A stretch of DNA of 47,250 nucleotides, taken from NCBI GenBank assembly GCA_002705055.1, contig PAHY01000050.1, forward strand, positions 1 to 47,250, given 5' to 3'. The stretch is from Planctomycetota bacterium (GTDB lineage: Bacteria > Planctomycetota > UBA1135). This document shows positions 1 to 8,149 of this stretch, one piece after another. The stretch's first letter is position 1; each line of letters starts with the position of its first letter. Both the position numbers and the translations under genes were made by a program. Below the pieces are notes generated by a model. The model made no database searches, was not told where the DNA came from, and was given only the letters and a program-made list of their open reading frames with translations.

Positions 1-1506
1 CGCGTGGTCCGTGATCTCCTGGAGAAGAGCGACACCTTCATTCGCACGAAGCGCGAAGAGCTGCGCCAGCTGGCGACTCAGCTGAACGTGGTCGATTTCT
101 CGATGGGGGCGAACGACAACCCGTATCAGAGCGAACTCGCAGATGCGCGCACCGCGCTCGCCGAAGCGCGCCGCGCCGAGAGCGAGATGCAGCTTCAGCA
201 CGATGACCTGATCCGCTCGCTCACGAGCGAAGATGACCTGCTGCTGCTGCTGGCTCAGAGCTCGGAAGAAGTGCAGCGCAGCCCGCTGGCCGAGAACCTG
301 CAGCTGCTCCTCGAGGAGCGCCAAGAGCTGGAGACCTCCCTGGCGACCATGGGCCCGCAGCACCCGGGGCGCAAGGAAGCTGAATCCCGGCTCCAGAACC
401 TCGGCCCGCGCCTGACCGATGCGATCGAGCGATTCACGCGCGCGCAGAGCGCTGAGTCGACCCGAAAGCTGGAGCTCGCCAAGGCCCGCACCGAGTCGCT
501 GAACTCGGAAGTGCAGCGACTGCAGACCAAGCTGGCCGCCTTCGTCGATGACTTCCAGCGTGGCGCCGACCTGGAGCGCGAGATTGAAGAAGAGCTGCCG
601 CGCAATCGCCAGCTGAAGGAACGCCTCGCCTTCTTCGAACTCGAGGCCGAGTCCCCCGGATTCGTCGATATCGCACGCACGGCGAGCGAGGTGGACCCCA
701 ACGGCGAGAGCAAGCTGAAGCGCAACCTCGCGCTCGCGCTGCTGTTCGCCCTGATGGTGGCCTGCTGTGTGCCGATTCTGATCGACCTGCTCGATCGCAA
801 GGTCCACACGACCCGCGATGTCGAGCTCGCGCTGGGCATTCCGCCGGCCGCCTGGATCCCGCGCGGCACGCGCGGGGCGCGCAAGGCCTTCGCCGACGCC
901 CAGGTGCGGCGCCTCGCCATGCTGATGGACAATGAGGAGCGGCGCCTCGCGCCGCACATCACCCTGTTCACCGAGGTGCGCAACAGCGACGGAACCCCCG
1001 AACTGGTCACCGCTTCCGCCCAGACTCTCGCCGACCTCGGCCGCCGAGTCCTCGTGATCGACGCCCGCCCCCCGGCGCCGAATCAGGAGAGCCAACAGCT
1101 ACGTGGCCAAGGCTTCCAGGGCCTGCTCGCCGGCGACGGCCTGCACACCGAATCGCGCGGCGCCTGGGACTACCTCCCGTACGGCGCCTCGTCACACGGC
1201 CGCGCCACCTCCCTCAGCACATGGAACCGCACGGTGCGCGACGCCTGCCGCGACTACGACATGGTTCTGGTCGTCACCGCCCCCTTGCTGGTCAGCCCGG
1301 AAGCCGAATACATGGCAGCATCGGCAGACCTGGTGCTGGTGGTCGCTGAGGCGGAATCCCAGACCCTGGGTGAGCTCTATCGAGCAGGGCAGATTCTTGC
1401 TCGACTGCGCCCCGCTGCGGTGGGGTCGGTGCTGAACCGGGTGCGGGTATTTCGGAATCGGGGGTACTACAAGGAGCTGGTGCGCGAGTCCAAGCGCATC
1501 GCCTAG
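1..1506 (+). CDS. Wzz/BY-kinase-like polysaccharide chain-length protein, 5' end outside window
   Basis: The reading frame is open from the first base, so the 5' end lies upstream; 501 residues are visible. Counting from the GTG at position 4, residues about 10-235 are long charged helices with coiled-coil character, residues about 241-262 form a membrane segment (LALALLFALMVACC), and the rest resembles the cytoplasmic ATPase half of Wzc/CapB tyrosine kinases (RVLVIDARPP near 348, DMVLVVTAPLL near 419). In that family the ATPase half begins with a glycine-rich Walker A loop just after the first strand. Here that place reads NSDGTPELVTASAQTLADLG, with no GKS/T, so ATP binding is probably lost. 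The likely role is control of polysaccharide export or chain length at the inner membrane, which fits the following glycosyltransferase locus. Its TAG stop is completed by the first bases of the adjacent insertion sequence. Confidence 0.75.
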   Translation, partial: RVVRDLLEKSDTFIRTKREELRQLATQLNVVDFSMGANDNPYQSELADARTALAEARRAESEMQLQHDDLIRSLTSEDDLLLLLAQSSEEVQRSPLAENLQLLLEERQELETSLATMGPQHPGRKEAESRLQNLGPRLTDAIERFTRAQSAESTRKLELAKARTESLNSEVQRLQTKLAAFVDDFQRGADLEREIEEELPRNRQLKERLAFFELEAESPGFVDIARTASEVDPNGESKLKRNLALALLFALMVACCVPILIDLLDRKVHTTRDVELALGIPPAAWIPRGTRGARKAFADAQVRRLAMLMDNEERRLAPHITLFTEVRNSDGTPELVTASAQTLADLGRRVLVIDARPPAPNQESQQLRGQGFQGLLAGDGLHTESRGAWDYLPYGASSHGRATSLSTWNRTVRDACRDYDMVLVVTAPLLVSPEAEYMAASADLVLVVAEAESQTLGELYRAGQILARLRPAAVGSVLNRVRVFRNRGYYKELVRESKRIA

Positions 1507-1529
1507 AAACTGGCCCCCGTCAGTGTGCG
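1505..1529 (+). repeat. Left terminal inverted repeat of the IS
   Basis: It begins agaaactggcccccgtcag and pairs with 2594-2618 with two mismatches over 25 bases. It contains the transposase TGA stop (1520-1522, minus strand) and contributes the last two bases of the TAG stop of the upstream gene. Confidence 0.88.
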
Positions 1530-2524
1530 TAGTGGGCGTCCAAATCGGGCCAGCGTCTGCGAAATGCACTCACGATGGTGTCCCGCTTTGCGGACGGCCT
1601 GAGGATCTGCCACGGCGTTACGTTGGCTTTGTTGGTGACCGCCCGAATGTAGTTGCGGTAGGCGATCCAGATCCACACGGCACGGCGCAGCCCTCCTCGA
1701 GACTTGCTTGATGCCCAGGTCCTGCGCACGAGTGGCGCAAGGCAATCACGCATCATCGCGAAGGTGTGATTGATCGGAAAGAGTGGGTTTTCCCTCGTCC
1801 TAGCCACTTTGGAGTGCGTGACCCTGTGCTCAAAGCGCCTCCCCCGGAATGCCCTACGCAGCTCGACGGGATAGCTCGACTTCATGTCGGACTCGACCCA
1901 TGCAGGCGTTGACCGAGAGCTCACGCTCGCAATGGCCTCGACGATGCGACGCACCACTTGCTTCGATTGAGACCGCCTCTTTGCAGGCATCGCTCGGCGA
2001 AGCTTGCTCGCCTTTCTTAGACGTGGTGGGAGCGTGCCGATTCCAGCATCGACCACAAACAGACTGCCGCGGTGAATCGCGACTCCGCAGGTGAGTGGAC
2101 AGTCCAGGCGAGAGGCCTCGTATGTCTCGAGCTCGTCAAATTGGAATGCGCCATACAGAATCGGATTTGCCCGCAGCTGCTCTAAGCGAGCACGGTGCAA
2201 GCGAAGCGCAATGGACGCAAGACGTTGAAAACGACGCTCAACAGACTTTCGATTCACCTCGAGGATGCGGGCCGCCTGGCGGCGCGTGACTTTGGATACC
2301 AGCATCCTTGCTAGGTCAATGTGCAAGCGGGGGAGTCGCCAGCGAAAGTCCACGCGATAAGTCTGAGAGCTAAACGTCCTGCCGCATCCTTGACAGTGAA
2401 ATCGCGGTACCCGTCGACCATCACAGGCTCGCAAGTAGGTGCCCCGGCGGTGACAGCGAAATGCAGTGCTGCCGGTCCGCGAGGGACAGCAGTCGTAGGG
2501 GCAATAGTGAGGGGTGAAACGCAA
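1520..2524 (-). CDS. IS transposase, zinc-ribbon N-terminus plus DDE-like domain
   Basis: The protein has 334 residues and starts at TTG (2522-2524), which keeps the N-terminal cysteine cluster. The N-terminus carries a CPYDCCPSR motif followed by HCQGCGRTF, a zinc ribbon like that of IS1 InsA and IS1595-type transposases. A short helix-turn-helix-like stretch follows (KVTRRQAARILEVNRKSVER, about 78-97). The middle holds the acidic motif FQFDELETYE and a strand-like VWIAY/DAGIG region, and WVESDMKSSY is a candidate second acidic position. The C-terminal part (ENPLFPINHTFAMMRD, then NYIRAVTNKANVTPWQ) is the type of tail seen in unclassified planctomycete and proteobacterial transposases. The frame is intact, so the element may still be active. 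Assignment to a named IS family is uncertain. Confidence 0.8.
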   Translation of the reverse strand: MRFTPHYCPYDCCPSRTGSTAFRCHRRGTYLRACDGRRVPRFHCQGCGRTFSSQTYRVDFRWRLPRLHIDLARMLVSKVTRRQAARILEVNRKSVERRFQRLASIALRLHRARLEQLRANPILYGAFQFDELETYEASRLDCPLTCGVAIHRGSLFVVDAGIGTLPPRLRKASKLRRAMPAKRRSQSKQVVRRIVEAIASVSSRSTPAWVESDMKSSYPVELRRAFRGRRFEHRVTHSKVARTRENPLFPINHTFAMMRDCLAPLVRRTWASSKSRGGLRRAVWIWIAYRNYIRAVTNKANVTPWQILRPSAKRDTIVSAFRRRWPDLDAHYAH

Positions 2525-2593
2525 ACCGTCTCCTGAGCTTTCACTCAGAAGACGGCCTTCTTGCTCTGCGGTGACAGAATCTGTCCCGTACAG

Positions 2594-2618
2594 CGCACAC
2601 TAACGGGTGCCAGTTTCT
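2594..2618 (-). repeat. Right terminal inverted repeat of the IS
   Basis: It reads cgcacactaacgggtgccag onward and is the reverse complement of 1505-1529 apart from two positions. The minus-strand TAG that ends the neighbouring lipoprotein gene (2600-2602) lies within it. Confidence 0.88.
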
Positions 2619-4780
2619 GTGGACTTCTCTGCCTTCCAGTCCATCACACCCAACCACTTCGGAGCAGTATTCCGATCCTGATACAGACTCTCCAGCATCC
2701 CCCAAGCACCCCACTTCGAAGGCTCATAAATATGCGTGAACGCCATGAACAACTTGCCGCCCTCAGTATCCCAGCGACGCAGGTCATTCAGGTAGATATC
2801 ACGCATCCGCGGGTGCGCATTGGCTGCGAAGAACAGGTCGGTCAGCGTCTGGTTGTTCTGATTGCCTTCGACGCCCACGAGGTGCTGGCCACCTTCGTAG
2901 GCGACGAGCTCGAGGCCACGTGATTCGGCGTTGTCGGCGTTGACGCCCGTGTCGTTCGTCTGGCGGTAGTCACTGTCAAGATCACACTCGTCCAGGAGTT
3001 GATCCACCGTCCAGGTCAGCGTGGTGTTCACATTCGTGTTGTTGCCGAATGCACCGCCGAAGTAGGGGGCCACGGCCAAGACATCCGCGTATTGGTAGAC
3101 GGGGTCGGTGGCCGGCCAGTCCATGATGGTCGTTCCCACCCAGGGGTTGGCAGATTGTGTGGCGACCACGCGCACCAGGCGATCCGGGTCGTTGGCAAAG
3201 ACACTGGCGCCGATCTGCAGGATCTCCTTGGTGCGGTCCGCGTAGAAGCGGAAGCGAGCGAGGTTGTGCTCATAGCCGCGGGCCAGACCTTCATCGTGCG
3301 CCCAGCGCGACTGATCGAAGACCCAGTTCCAGACCTCGTTGCTGTACTCCAGGTGGAGGCGCAGCGAGGGATCCAGGGTGTCGCGGATCAGCGTGGTGGC
3401 CTTCCGCACGTAGTCGTCATCCGCCAGGTGGGGGATGCAGTACCACATGTCCGCACCCAGCTCGTTGCAGAGCGCGACCATGGTCTCGATCGGTACGCCC
3501 TTCTCCATGGCGAAGGAAGCAACACCCGGAGCCGAGCGCTCGGTCCAGTTCGAGACGGTGGTCTCGTTGGTGACGCCCCAGTCCATGAATCGAATCACGT
3601 TGAAGGGCTCGAGGCTCGCCAGGAAGTCCGGGTGGAAAGGCTGGGTCGCGGCGGTCTGTTCGAAGCCCGGCAGGATCAGGCGCATGTTGCGCACGGGATC
3701 CGCGGGATTGGTCGCGACGATCCGAATGGTGGTCAGACCGTTGCCCGGCGTCAGATCGATGAGGACGCGGTTCGGATAGCTTTCCTTGATCTCGCCCTCG
3801 CCGCGCACATCAATCTCGCCGTCGCCGTCGTAGAGCAGCGTGTAGGTGCCCGCAGGGTGAATCCCGGCCTGACGGTTCAGCACGATGGCCGCGGCGGCCT
3901 GCCCCGGCTCCAGGTGCGTGATGTGGCCGTCCGGCGCTACGTGCAGTTCTTCGCCGGTATCAAACTCACCATCGTAGGGATGGCGCTGCGGGGTCCACAG
4001 CCGGGCGTGCCGGAAGGCGTCGGTGAAGATCACCGCCGAGTTCCAGTCCCGCACACGGGCCAAGTTGGTGCCCAGGAAGGCGTCGGCGTTCGCCAGACCA
4101 CCCGGAGGGGTGATGGCGTTGTTGTCTCCGCGGGTCGAGATCCGTTCCAGCGTCGAGGGATCCTCGCCCAGCGTCAGCAGGACGCAGGCCAGTGCGCCAT
4201 CGGCCTGACGCACGTAGGGGCTCGAGGTGGGAACGGGAATGTCCTCGACGGTGTGCAGGCGGCGCCAGATCCAGCGATCTTCGCCCCAGTGAGCGAGCCC
4301 GACCCAGACGTCACGTTGCGCCGGCGCCTGGCTCCATCGCAGGTCGAAGCCTTCCGTCGAGGTCTCCTGGCCGCGCAGGTTGAGCATGTACATCGCCCAC
4401 GCCACCTCGCGCTCGCGCCGCGGGATGTCCGGCGCAAAATGCGGGTCAAAGGTCGCGGCGGCCCCGTTCGCTGTGACGTTGTCCGGGCCTAGCTCAGTGC
4501 GGAAGCTGGAGCCGGCGACGCTGCCAGCGGGCAGCTGATCGGTCTCGACCAGCGGAATCCGCGAGGGCAGCGGGAGATCGAGTAGGTCAAACTTGTCGTT
4601 TGAGGTCGAGGCGAGCCCTGAACCCAGGGTGCTCGCGCTGCTCGAACCACCACCGGGTGTGGCGGCGGTCGACGAGGATGTCGCCGCAGCGCTGAGATCA
4701 GCAGTGGGACTGCAGGCGCTCAGCCCAGCGAGCAGGGCCAGCGCAGGAAGAGAGGGGATGGACAAGAAGGCGCGATTCAT
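2600..4780 (-). CDS. Lipoprotein with TIM-barrel (clan GH-A-like) glycoside hydrolase signature
   Basis: I chose the ATG at 4780 because it gives a lipoprotein signal (MNRAFLSIPSLPALALLAGL, then SAC) with the lipobox cysteine near residue 27; the open frame extends further upstream without one. The protein has 726 residues. A low-complexity Ser/Ala/Thr linker follows the lipid anchor, then a long beta-rich region, then a domain resembling proteins often labelled cellulose-binding protein in marine bacteria. Its motif LEYSNEVWNW puts Glu482 after Asn, as for the acid/base of clan GH-A. VAYEGGQH places Glu629 as a plausible nucleophile, about 147 residues later. This suggests an outer-surface retaining glycosidase acting on a polysaccharide, perhaps the one made next door. 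The last few residues (ETGTR) and the stop are encoded by the inverted repeat of the IS, so the native C-terminus has been altered. Confidence 0.72.
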   Translation of the reverse strand: MNRAFLSIPSLPALALLAGLSACSPTADLSAAATSSSTAATPGGGSSSASTLGSGLASTSNDKFDLLDLPLPSRIPLVETDQLPAGSVAGSSFRTELGPDNVTANGAAATFDPHFAPDIPRREREVAWAMYMLNLRGQETSTEGFDLRWSQAPAQRDVWVGLAHWGEDRWIWRRLHTVEDIPVPTSSPYVRQADGALACVLLTLGEDPSTLERISTRGDNNAITPPGGLANADAFLGTNLARVRDWNSAVIFTDAFRHARLWTPQRHPYDGEFDTGEELHVAPDGHITHLEPGQAAAAIVLNRQAGIHPAGTYTLLYDGDGEIDVRGEGEIKESYPNRVLIDLTPGNGLTTIRIVATNPADPVRNMRLILPGFEQTAATQPFHPDFLASLEPFNVIRFMDWGVTNETTVSNWTERSAPGVASFAMEKGVPIETMVALCNELGADMWYCIPHLADDDYVRKATTLIRDTLDPSLRLHLEYSNEVWNWVFDQSRWAHDEGLARGYEHNLARFRFYADRTKEILQIGASVFANDPDRLVRVVATQSANPWVGTTIMDWPATDPVYQYADVLAVAPYFGGAFGNNTNVNTTLTWTVDQLLDECDLDSDYRQTNDTGVNADNAESRGLELVAYEGGQHLVGVEGNQNNQTLTDLFFAANAHPRMRDIYLNDLRRWDTEGGKLFMAFTHIYEPSKWGAWGMLESLYQDRNTAPKWLGVMDWKAEKSTETGTR

Positions 4781-5023
4781 GGCAATCGCATCTATTTCGG
4801 CTGCCCTAGGATTTTGCATGAGCAGAATCGGGTCCACGCGAGCGGCAAAATTGCCAGCAAAACCGGGCGATGGAAGGACTTCCGATTGACTCGAAATCGG
4901 CTGAATCAGACCGGGGAAGGGTCCGCCGATTCGTGGCAATGACGACGGCGAGAAGCCGAGGCAGGTGCCGAGAAATCGGCCGGATTCGCCCCGAAACCGC
5001 CGCGGAACGCTCCAGACCCCGTT

Positions 5024-6013
5024 CTAGGCCCCTCGCGGCCCCTCCCAGCGCCTTCCCAGCAGGTTCCAGGCCGCGAAGTCACTCAGAAAGTGGGGCGCAT
5101 CGCCGGCGCGACGGCGGCCCGTCAGGCGCGCCACGAGCTGCCAGAAACCGCGCAGCAGCACGTAGGCGAGGTCGGCGAGCCAGGTCAGAGTCACTCCATA
5201 GCGCTTGCGGTAGTAGTGCTGGCGGGAGGCGAACCAGTACCCCGGCGTGCGCGGACTGGGGCCCTCCGCGCGGCCAAGCCCGGTCGCCGCGCCGGCGAAA
5301 TGGTAGACCAATGCCTTAGGGTTGTACCAACTCTCCAAGCCCTGCTTCGCAGCCCGGTAGGACAAGTCCGTTTCCTCGAAATAGAGGAAGAAGCTCTCGT
5401 CGAATAGCCCGATCTGCTCAAAAACCCGGCGCTGGATCATGACCGCCCCGCCGGACACCCAGTCCGCTCGATGGGCCTCCTGCTGAACGGGCAAGGACAC
5501 CCGCCATCTAGCGAACAGACGATCCAGCAAGCCCCAGCGCGCGCCTTCCACGAGGTGCGAGATCAGGCCTGGGAAGCGGAAGGCGGTGCCATCCACCTGC
5601 GGAGGCCGGCTGCAGGTCGCCGGGCCGACGAAGGCTGCGTCCGGGTGGGCCTGCTGAAAGCGCAGCAGCTCGGCCAGCGCGCCCGGCTGCACTTCGGTGT
5701 CCGGATTCAGCAGCATGATGTGCTCGGGCAGGCTGCCCGCCTCCAGCCGCGGCCGAAGAACAGCGTTATTCCCGGCGCCAAAGCCCAAATTGCGCTCCGA
5801 AACCTCGATCGTCAGCCAATCCTGCCAGCCATTCTCCTCGCGCGCCTGCTTGAGCGGCGCGAGCAGCTCTGAGCCGGAACAGTTGTCCCAGACCACCGCC
5901 TCCAAGCCCGGAAGCTCTGCCCGCTGGCCGGCGAGGGAATGCAGGCAACGGACCGCCTCAGTGGGAGTGCGGAAATGGACGAGAAGAACAAGAACAGGGG
6001 CAGTTTCGGTCAT
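5024..6013 (-). CDS. GT2 family glycosyltransferase (rhamnosyltransferase-like)
   Basis: The protein has 329 residues from the ATG at 6013 (MTETAPVLVLLVHFRTP); an in-frame ATG at 6049 would add 12 residues, and neither has a clear SD. It is a GT-A fold enzyme: VLVLLVHFRTP first strand, ERNLGFGAGNN, the metal-binding region LLNPDTE, the acceptor-side WVSGGAVMIQRRVF and FDESFFLYFEETDLSYR, and a hydrophobic C-terminal stretch. This layout matches WbbL/RfbN-type rhamnosyltransferases, which add dTDP-rhamnose to lipid-linked glycans. It is a paralogue of the GT2 at 7151-8149 and is divergent from the operon that starts at 6202. The rfb genes in this window would supply its donor. The exact sugar is an inference. 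Confidence 0.85.
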   Translation of the reverse strand: MTETAPVLVLLVHFRTPTEAVRCLHSLAGQRAELPGLEAVVWDNCSGSELLAPLKQAREENGWQDWLTIEVSERNLGFGAGNNAVLRPRLEAGSLPEHIMLLNPDTEVQPGALAELLRFQQAHPDAAFVGPATCSRPPQVDGTAFRFPGLISHLVEGARWGLLDRLFARWRVSLPVQQEAHRADWVSGGAVMIQRRVFEQIGLFDESFFLYFEETDLSYRAAKQGLESWYNPKALVYHFAGAATGLGRAEGPSPRTPGYWFASRQHYYRKRYGVTLTWLADLAYVLLRGFWQLVARLTGRRRAGDAPHFLSDFAAWNLLGRRWEGPRGA

Positions 6014-6201
6014 TTCGGACCGGGATCCCGGGAACAGGAACCCGCGCATTCTCGCGCCGGGGCAGCCCTGTTTCCACGTTCATCCTCACAGCAATCCGAT
6101 TGCTTGCGGGATATCATTCGCAGCGATTCACCAAGCTGACTTGGCAATCGCGACACCGAGCTTCCGCGAGCTCGACACCCATCTCCGCCGAACGGAACAC
6201 G

Positions 6202-6651
6202 ATGAAAGTCGCCCTGATCGCCTCCTCAGGTGGCCACCTCGCCGAGCTGCACGCTCTGCGCGGCTTCTGGGGCGATATGGATCGCTTTTGGGTGAGCTTT
6301 CCCACCGAGGACGCGCAGCATCTGCTGGCGGATGAGCGCAAGTTCTGGGCGCACTACCCGACCAATCGCAGCCTGACCAAGCTGGCGCAGAACATGGGCA
6401 TGGCCTGGAAGCTGCTGCGGCGCGAACGACCGGATCTGATCGTCTCGACCGGCGCCGGTGTCGGGGTGGCCTTCCTGATCCTGGGAAGCCTGCTGGGGAT
6501 CAAGACCGTGTACATCGAATCGCTGGCTCGCATTCACGAGCTCTCGCTATCGGGTCGCCTGGTCTACCCCTTCGTCGATCGCTTCCTGGTCCAATGGCCG
6601 GAGCTCGAGCACAAGTACTCGCGCGCGCAGTATCAGGGGAGGGTCGCATGA
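6202..6651 (+). CDS. Alg14/PssD-like glycosyltransferase subunit
   Basis: The protein has 149 residues from the ATG at 6202, chosen because it starts with the family's N-terminal strand MKVALIASSGGHLAELHAL; the frame is open about 100 bp further but that part is not conserved-looking. Alg14/PssD/EpsF proteins form the membrane-anchoring, acceptor-binding half of a two-part GT-B enzyme. Visible family features are SSGGHL at residues 8-13, LIVSTGAGVGVAFLILG near 78-94, and YIESLARIHELSLSGRL near 104-120. The TGA stop overlaps the ATG of the next gene (ATGA), so the two subunits are translationally coupled, as expected for a heterodimer. Confidence 0.88.
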   Translation: MKVALIASSGGHLAELHALRGFWGDMDRFWVSFPTEDAQHLLADERKFWAHYPTNRSLTKLAQNMGMAWKLLRRERPDLIVSTGAGVGVAFLILGSLLGIKTVYIESLARIHELSLSGRLVYPFVDRFLVQWPELEHKYSRAQYQGRVA

Positions 6652-7154
6652 TCTTCGTCACCACGGGAACCAGCAAGCTGCCCTTCGAGCGCTTTGTCCG
6701 CGAGGTGGATCGCCTCGCCGGCGCCGGAGTCTTCGGCGAGGACCGCGTGCTGATGCAGTATCGCGGTAGCGATTTCCAGCCCGCGCACTGCGAGCGCGTC
6801 GATGCGCTCGACTTCGGCGAGATGCTGCAGGCGGTCGAGGACGCGCGGCTGGTGCTAGGGCACGGCGGCGCCGGCACTCTGCTGCTTTGCCGGGAAGCGG
6901 GCGTCCCGATGATCCTGGTCGCGCGGCGCGCGGAATTCGGGGAGAACCACGACGATCACCAGGTCGACTTCTGCGAGCACGTCGCCGCTCACCAGCTGGC
7001 TTACTACGCGGCCGAGATGGAGGACCTGGAATCGCTTTGCCAGGACGCGCTCCGTGGCGCGCGCCCTCAGGTGGACGCGCAACCCTGTTCGCAGCTCGTC
7101 GCCACCCTGCGCGACTTTGCCAGCAGCTGTCAGCCTGCAGAGGCCCAAGGATGA
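6648..7154 (+). CDS. Alg13/PssE-like glycosyltransferase catalytic subunit
   Basis: The protein has 168 residues from the ATG at 6648, which overlaps the stop of the PssD-like gene. It is the C-terminal half of a split GT-B enzyme: it opens with MIFVTTGTSKLPFERFVREV, and carries the nucleotide-sugar-binding motif LGHGGAGTLLLCREAGVPMI with the conserved HGGAGT, followed by GENHDDHQ. Alg13/PssE binds the UDP-sugar while Alg14/PssD holds it at the membrane. The pair probably adds the second or third sugar of the repeat unit. It overlaps the next GT2 gene by 4 bp. Confidence 0.88.
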   Translation: MIFVTTGTSKLPFERFVREVDRLAGAGVFGEDRVLMQYRGSDFQPAHCERVDALDFGEMLQAVEDARLVLGHGGAGTLLLCREAGVPMILVARRAEFGENHDDHQVDFCEHVAAHQLAYYAAEMEDLESLCQDALRGARPQVDAQPCSQLVATLRDFASSCQPAEAQG

Positions 7155-8149
7155 GTAAGCAGTATCCCGACACGATCCCGGGGAGCTACAAGCTCGCCGT
7201 GGTGCTGCTCAACTACCGCACGCCGGACCTGATCGTGCAGTGCCTGGAGAGCCTCGTGCCGCAGATTGATCCCGATCAGGCGCGCGTGGTCGTCGTCGAC
7301 AACCACTCCGAAGACGGTTCAGCCGCGAAGATCCAAGCTGCGGTTCGCGACAACGACTGGAGTGAGCGGGTCACCGTCCTGGAGTCCGGCCACAACGGCG
7401 GCTTCAGCTTCGGCAACAACTACGGGGTTCGCCGCATCGACGCCGAACTCTACCTGCTGCTGAACAGCGACACCTTCCTGCGCGAGGGTGCGCTGGCGGA
7501 ACTGGTAGGGGCCGCCGATCAGCATCCGCAGGCCGCGATGCTCAGTCCGCGCCTCGAGTGGCCGGACGAGACTCCGCAGGAGAGCACCTTCACCTTCCAT
7601 CGGCCCGCGTGGGAGCTGATTCACTCCGCCGGCACCGGCTTGGTGTCCAAGGCCTTCCGCCGCTACACCGTGGCGCGCCCGGTCTGCGATCGCCCCAGCG
7701 ACTTCGAGTGGACCAGCTTCGCTTGCGTGATGATCCGCAAGTCACTGTTCGACGAGATCGGCCTGCTCGACGAGGGCTACTTCATGTACTTCGAAGACGT
7801 CGACTTCTGTCGGCGCGCCCACGCCGCCGGCGCCGAAGTCTTGCACTGGCCGCAAGCGCGGGTCGTGCACCTGCGCGGCGGAAGCTCGGACGTCAAGAGC
7901 TCCATCGCCGAGCGCAAGCGCCCGCCGCGTTACTTCTACGCTTCACGCGCGCGCTACTACAAGAAGTTCTACGGCCGCAGCGGCCTGTTCTTCACCAACC
8001 TGCTCTGGCATCTCGGCCGCACCGTGTCCTGGGCCCGTGAACTAGTCCGCAACAAGCGCCCGCATCTTTGCCAGCGCGAGAGCCGGGACATTTGGATCGC
8101 CTTCGGCCAGCCGGTCGGCGAGAAAGTCGTGGGGGAAGCGCGCCGATGA
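7151..8149 (+). CDS. GT2 family glycosyltransferase (rhamnosyltransferase-like)
   Basis: The protein has 332 residues from the ATG at 7151, which overlaps the PssE-like stop. The longer frame upstream is read through the previous gene and was rejected. GT-A features are present: LAVVLLNYRTPDLIVQCLES, VVDNHSEDGS, GHNGGFSFGNN, the DxD-like LLNSDTF, DFEWTSFACVMIRKSLF and YFMYFEDVDFCRR. It is a clear paralogue of the gene at 5024-6013 (same motif order), so both probably transfer deoxyhexose residues to the growing oligosaccharide. The gene is in a tightly overlapping operon with a sulfotransferase directly downstream. Confidence 0.88.
   Translation: MSKQYPDTIPGSYKLAVVLLNYRTPDLIVQCLESLVPQIDPDQARVVVVDNHSEDGSAAKIQAAVRDNDWSERVTVLESGHNGGFSFGNNYGVRRIDAELYLLLNSDTFLREGALAELVGAADQHPQAAMLSPRLEWPDETPQESTFTFHRPAWELIHSAGTGLVSKAFRRYTVARPVCDRPSDFEWTSFACVMIRKSLFDEIGLLDEGYFMYFEDVDFCRRAHAAGAEVLHWPQARVVHLRGGSSDVKSSIAERKRPPRYFYASRARYYKKFYGRSGLFFTNLLWHLGRTVSWARELVRNKRPHLCQRESRDIWIAFGQPVGEKVVGEARR

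Larger units (their letters stand above)
1505..2618 (-). mobile_element. Insertion sequence, about 1.1 kb, with 25-bp terminal inverted repeats
   Basis: A single transposase gene on the minus strand is bracketed by 25-bp inverted repeats (1505-1529 and 2594-2618) that match at all but two positions. The transposase stop codon lies inside the left repeat, and its start is about 70 bp from the right repeat, which is a normal compact IS layout. No target-site duplication is visible: the left flank reads gcatcgcct and the right flank gtggacttc. The element sits between two convergent genes and supplies the stop codon of both. The zinc-ribbon plus DDE-like layout resembles IS1/IS1595-type elements, but the exact family cannot be fixed without a search. 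Confidence 0.88.

Noticed and set aside
2999..4492. 497-codon plus-strand frame across the lipoprotein gene
   Set aside because: Antisense shadow of the glycosidase-like gene; no signal or motif.
4781..5023. Repeated gaaatcggc(t/c)g words upstream of the lipoprotein (4893-4906, 4972-4987)
   Set aside because: Only two imperfect copies; in GC-rich intergenic DNA this is not distinguishable from chance. No operator claim is made.
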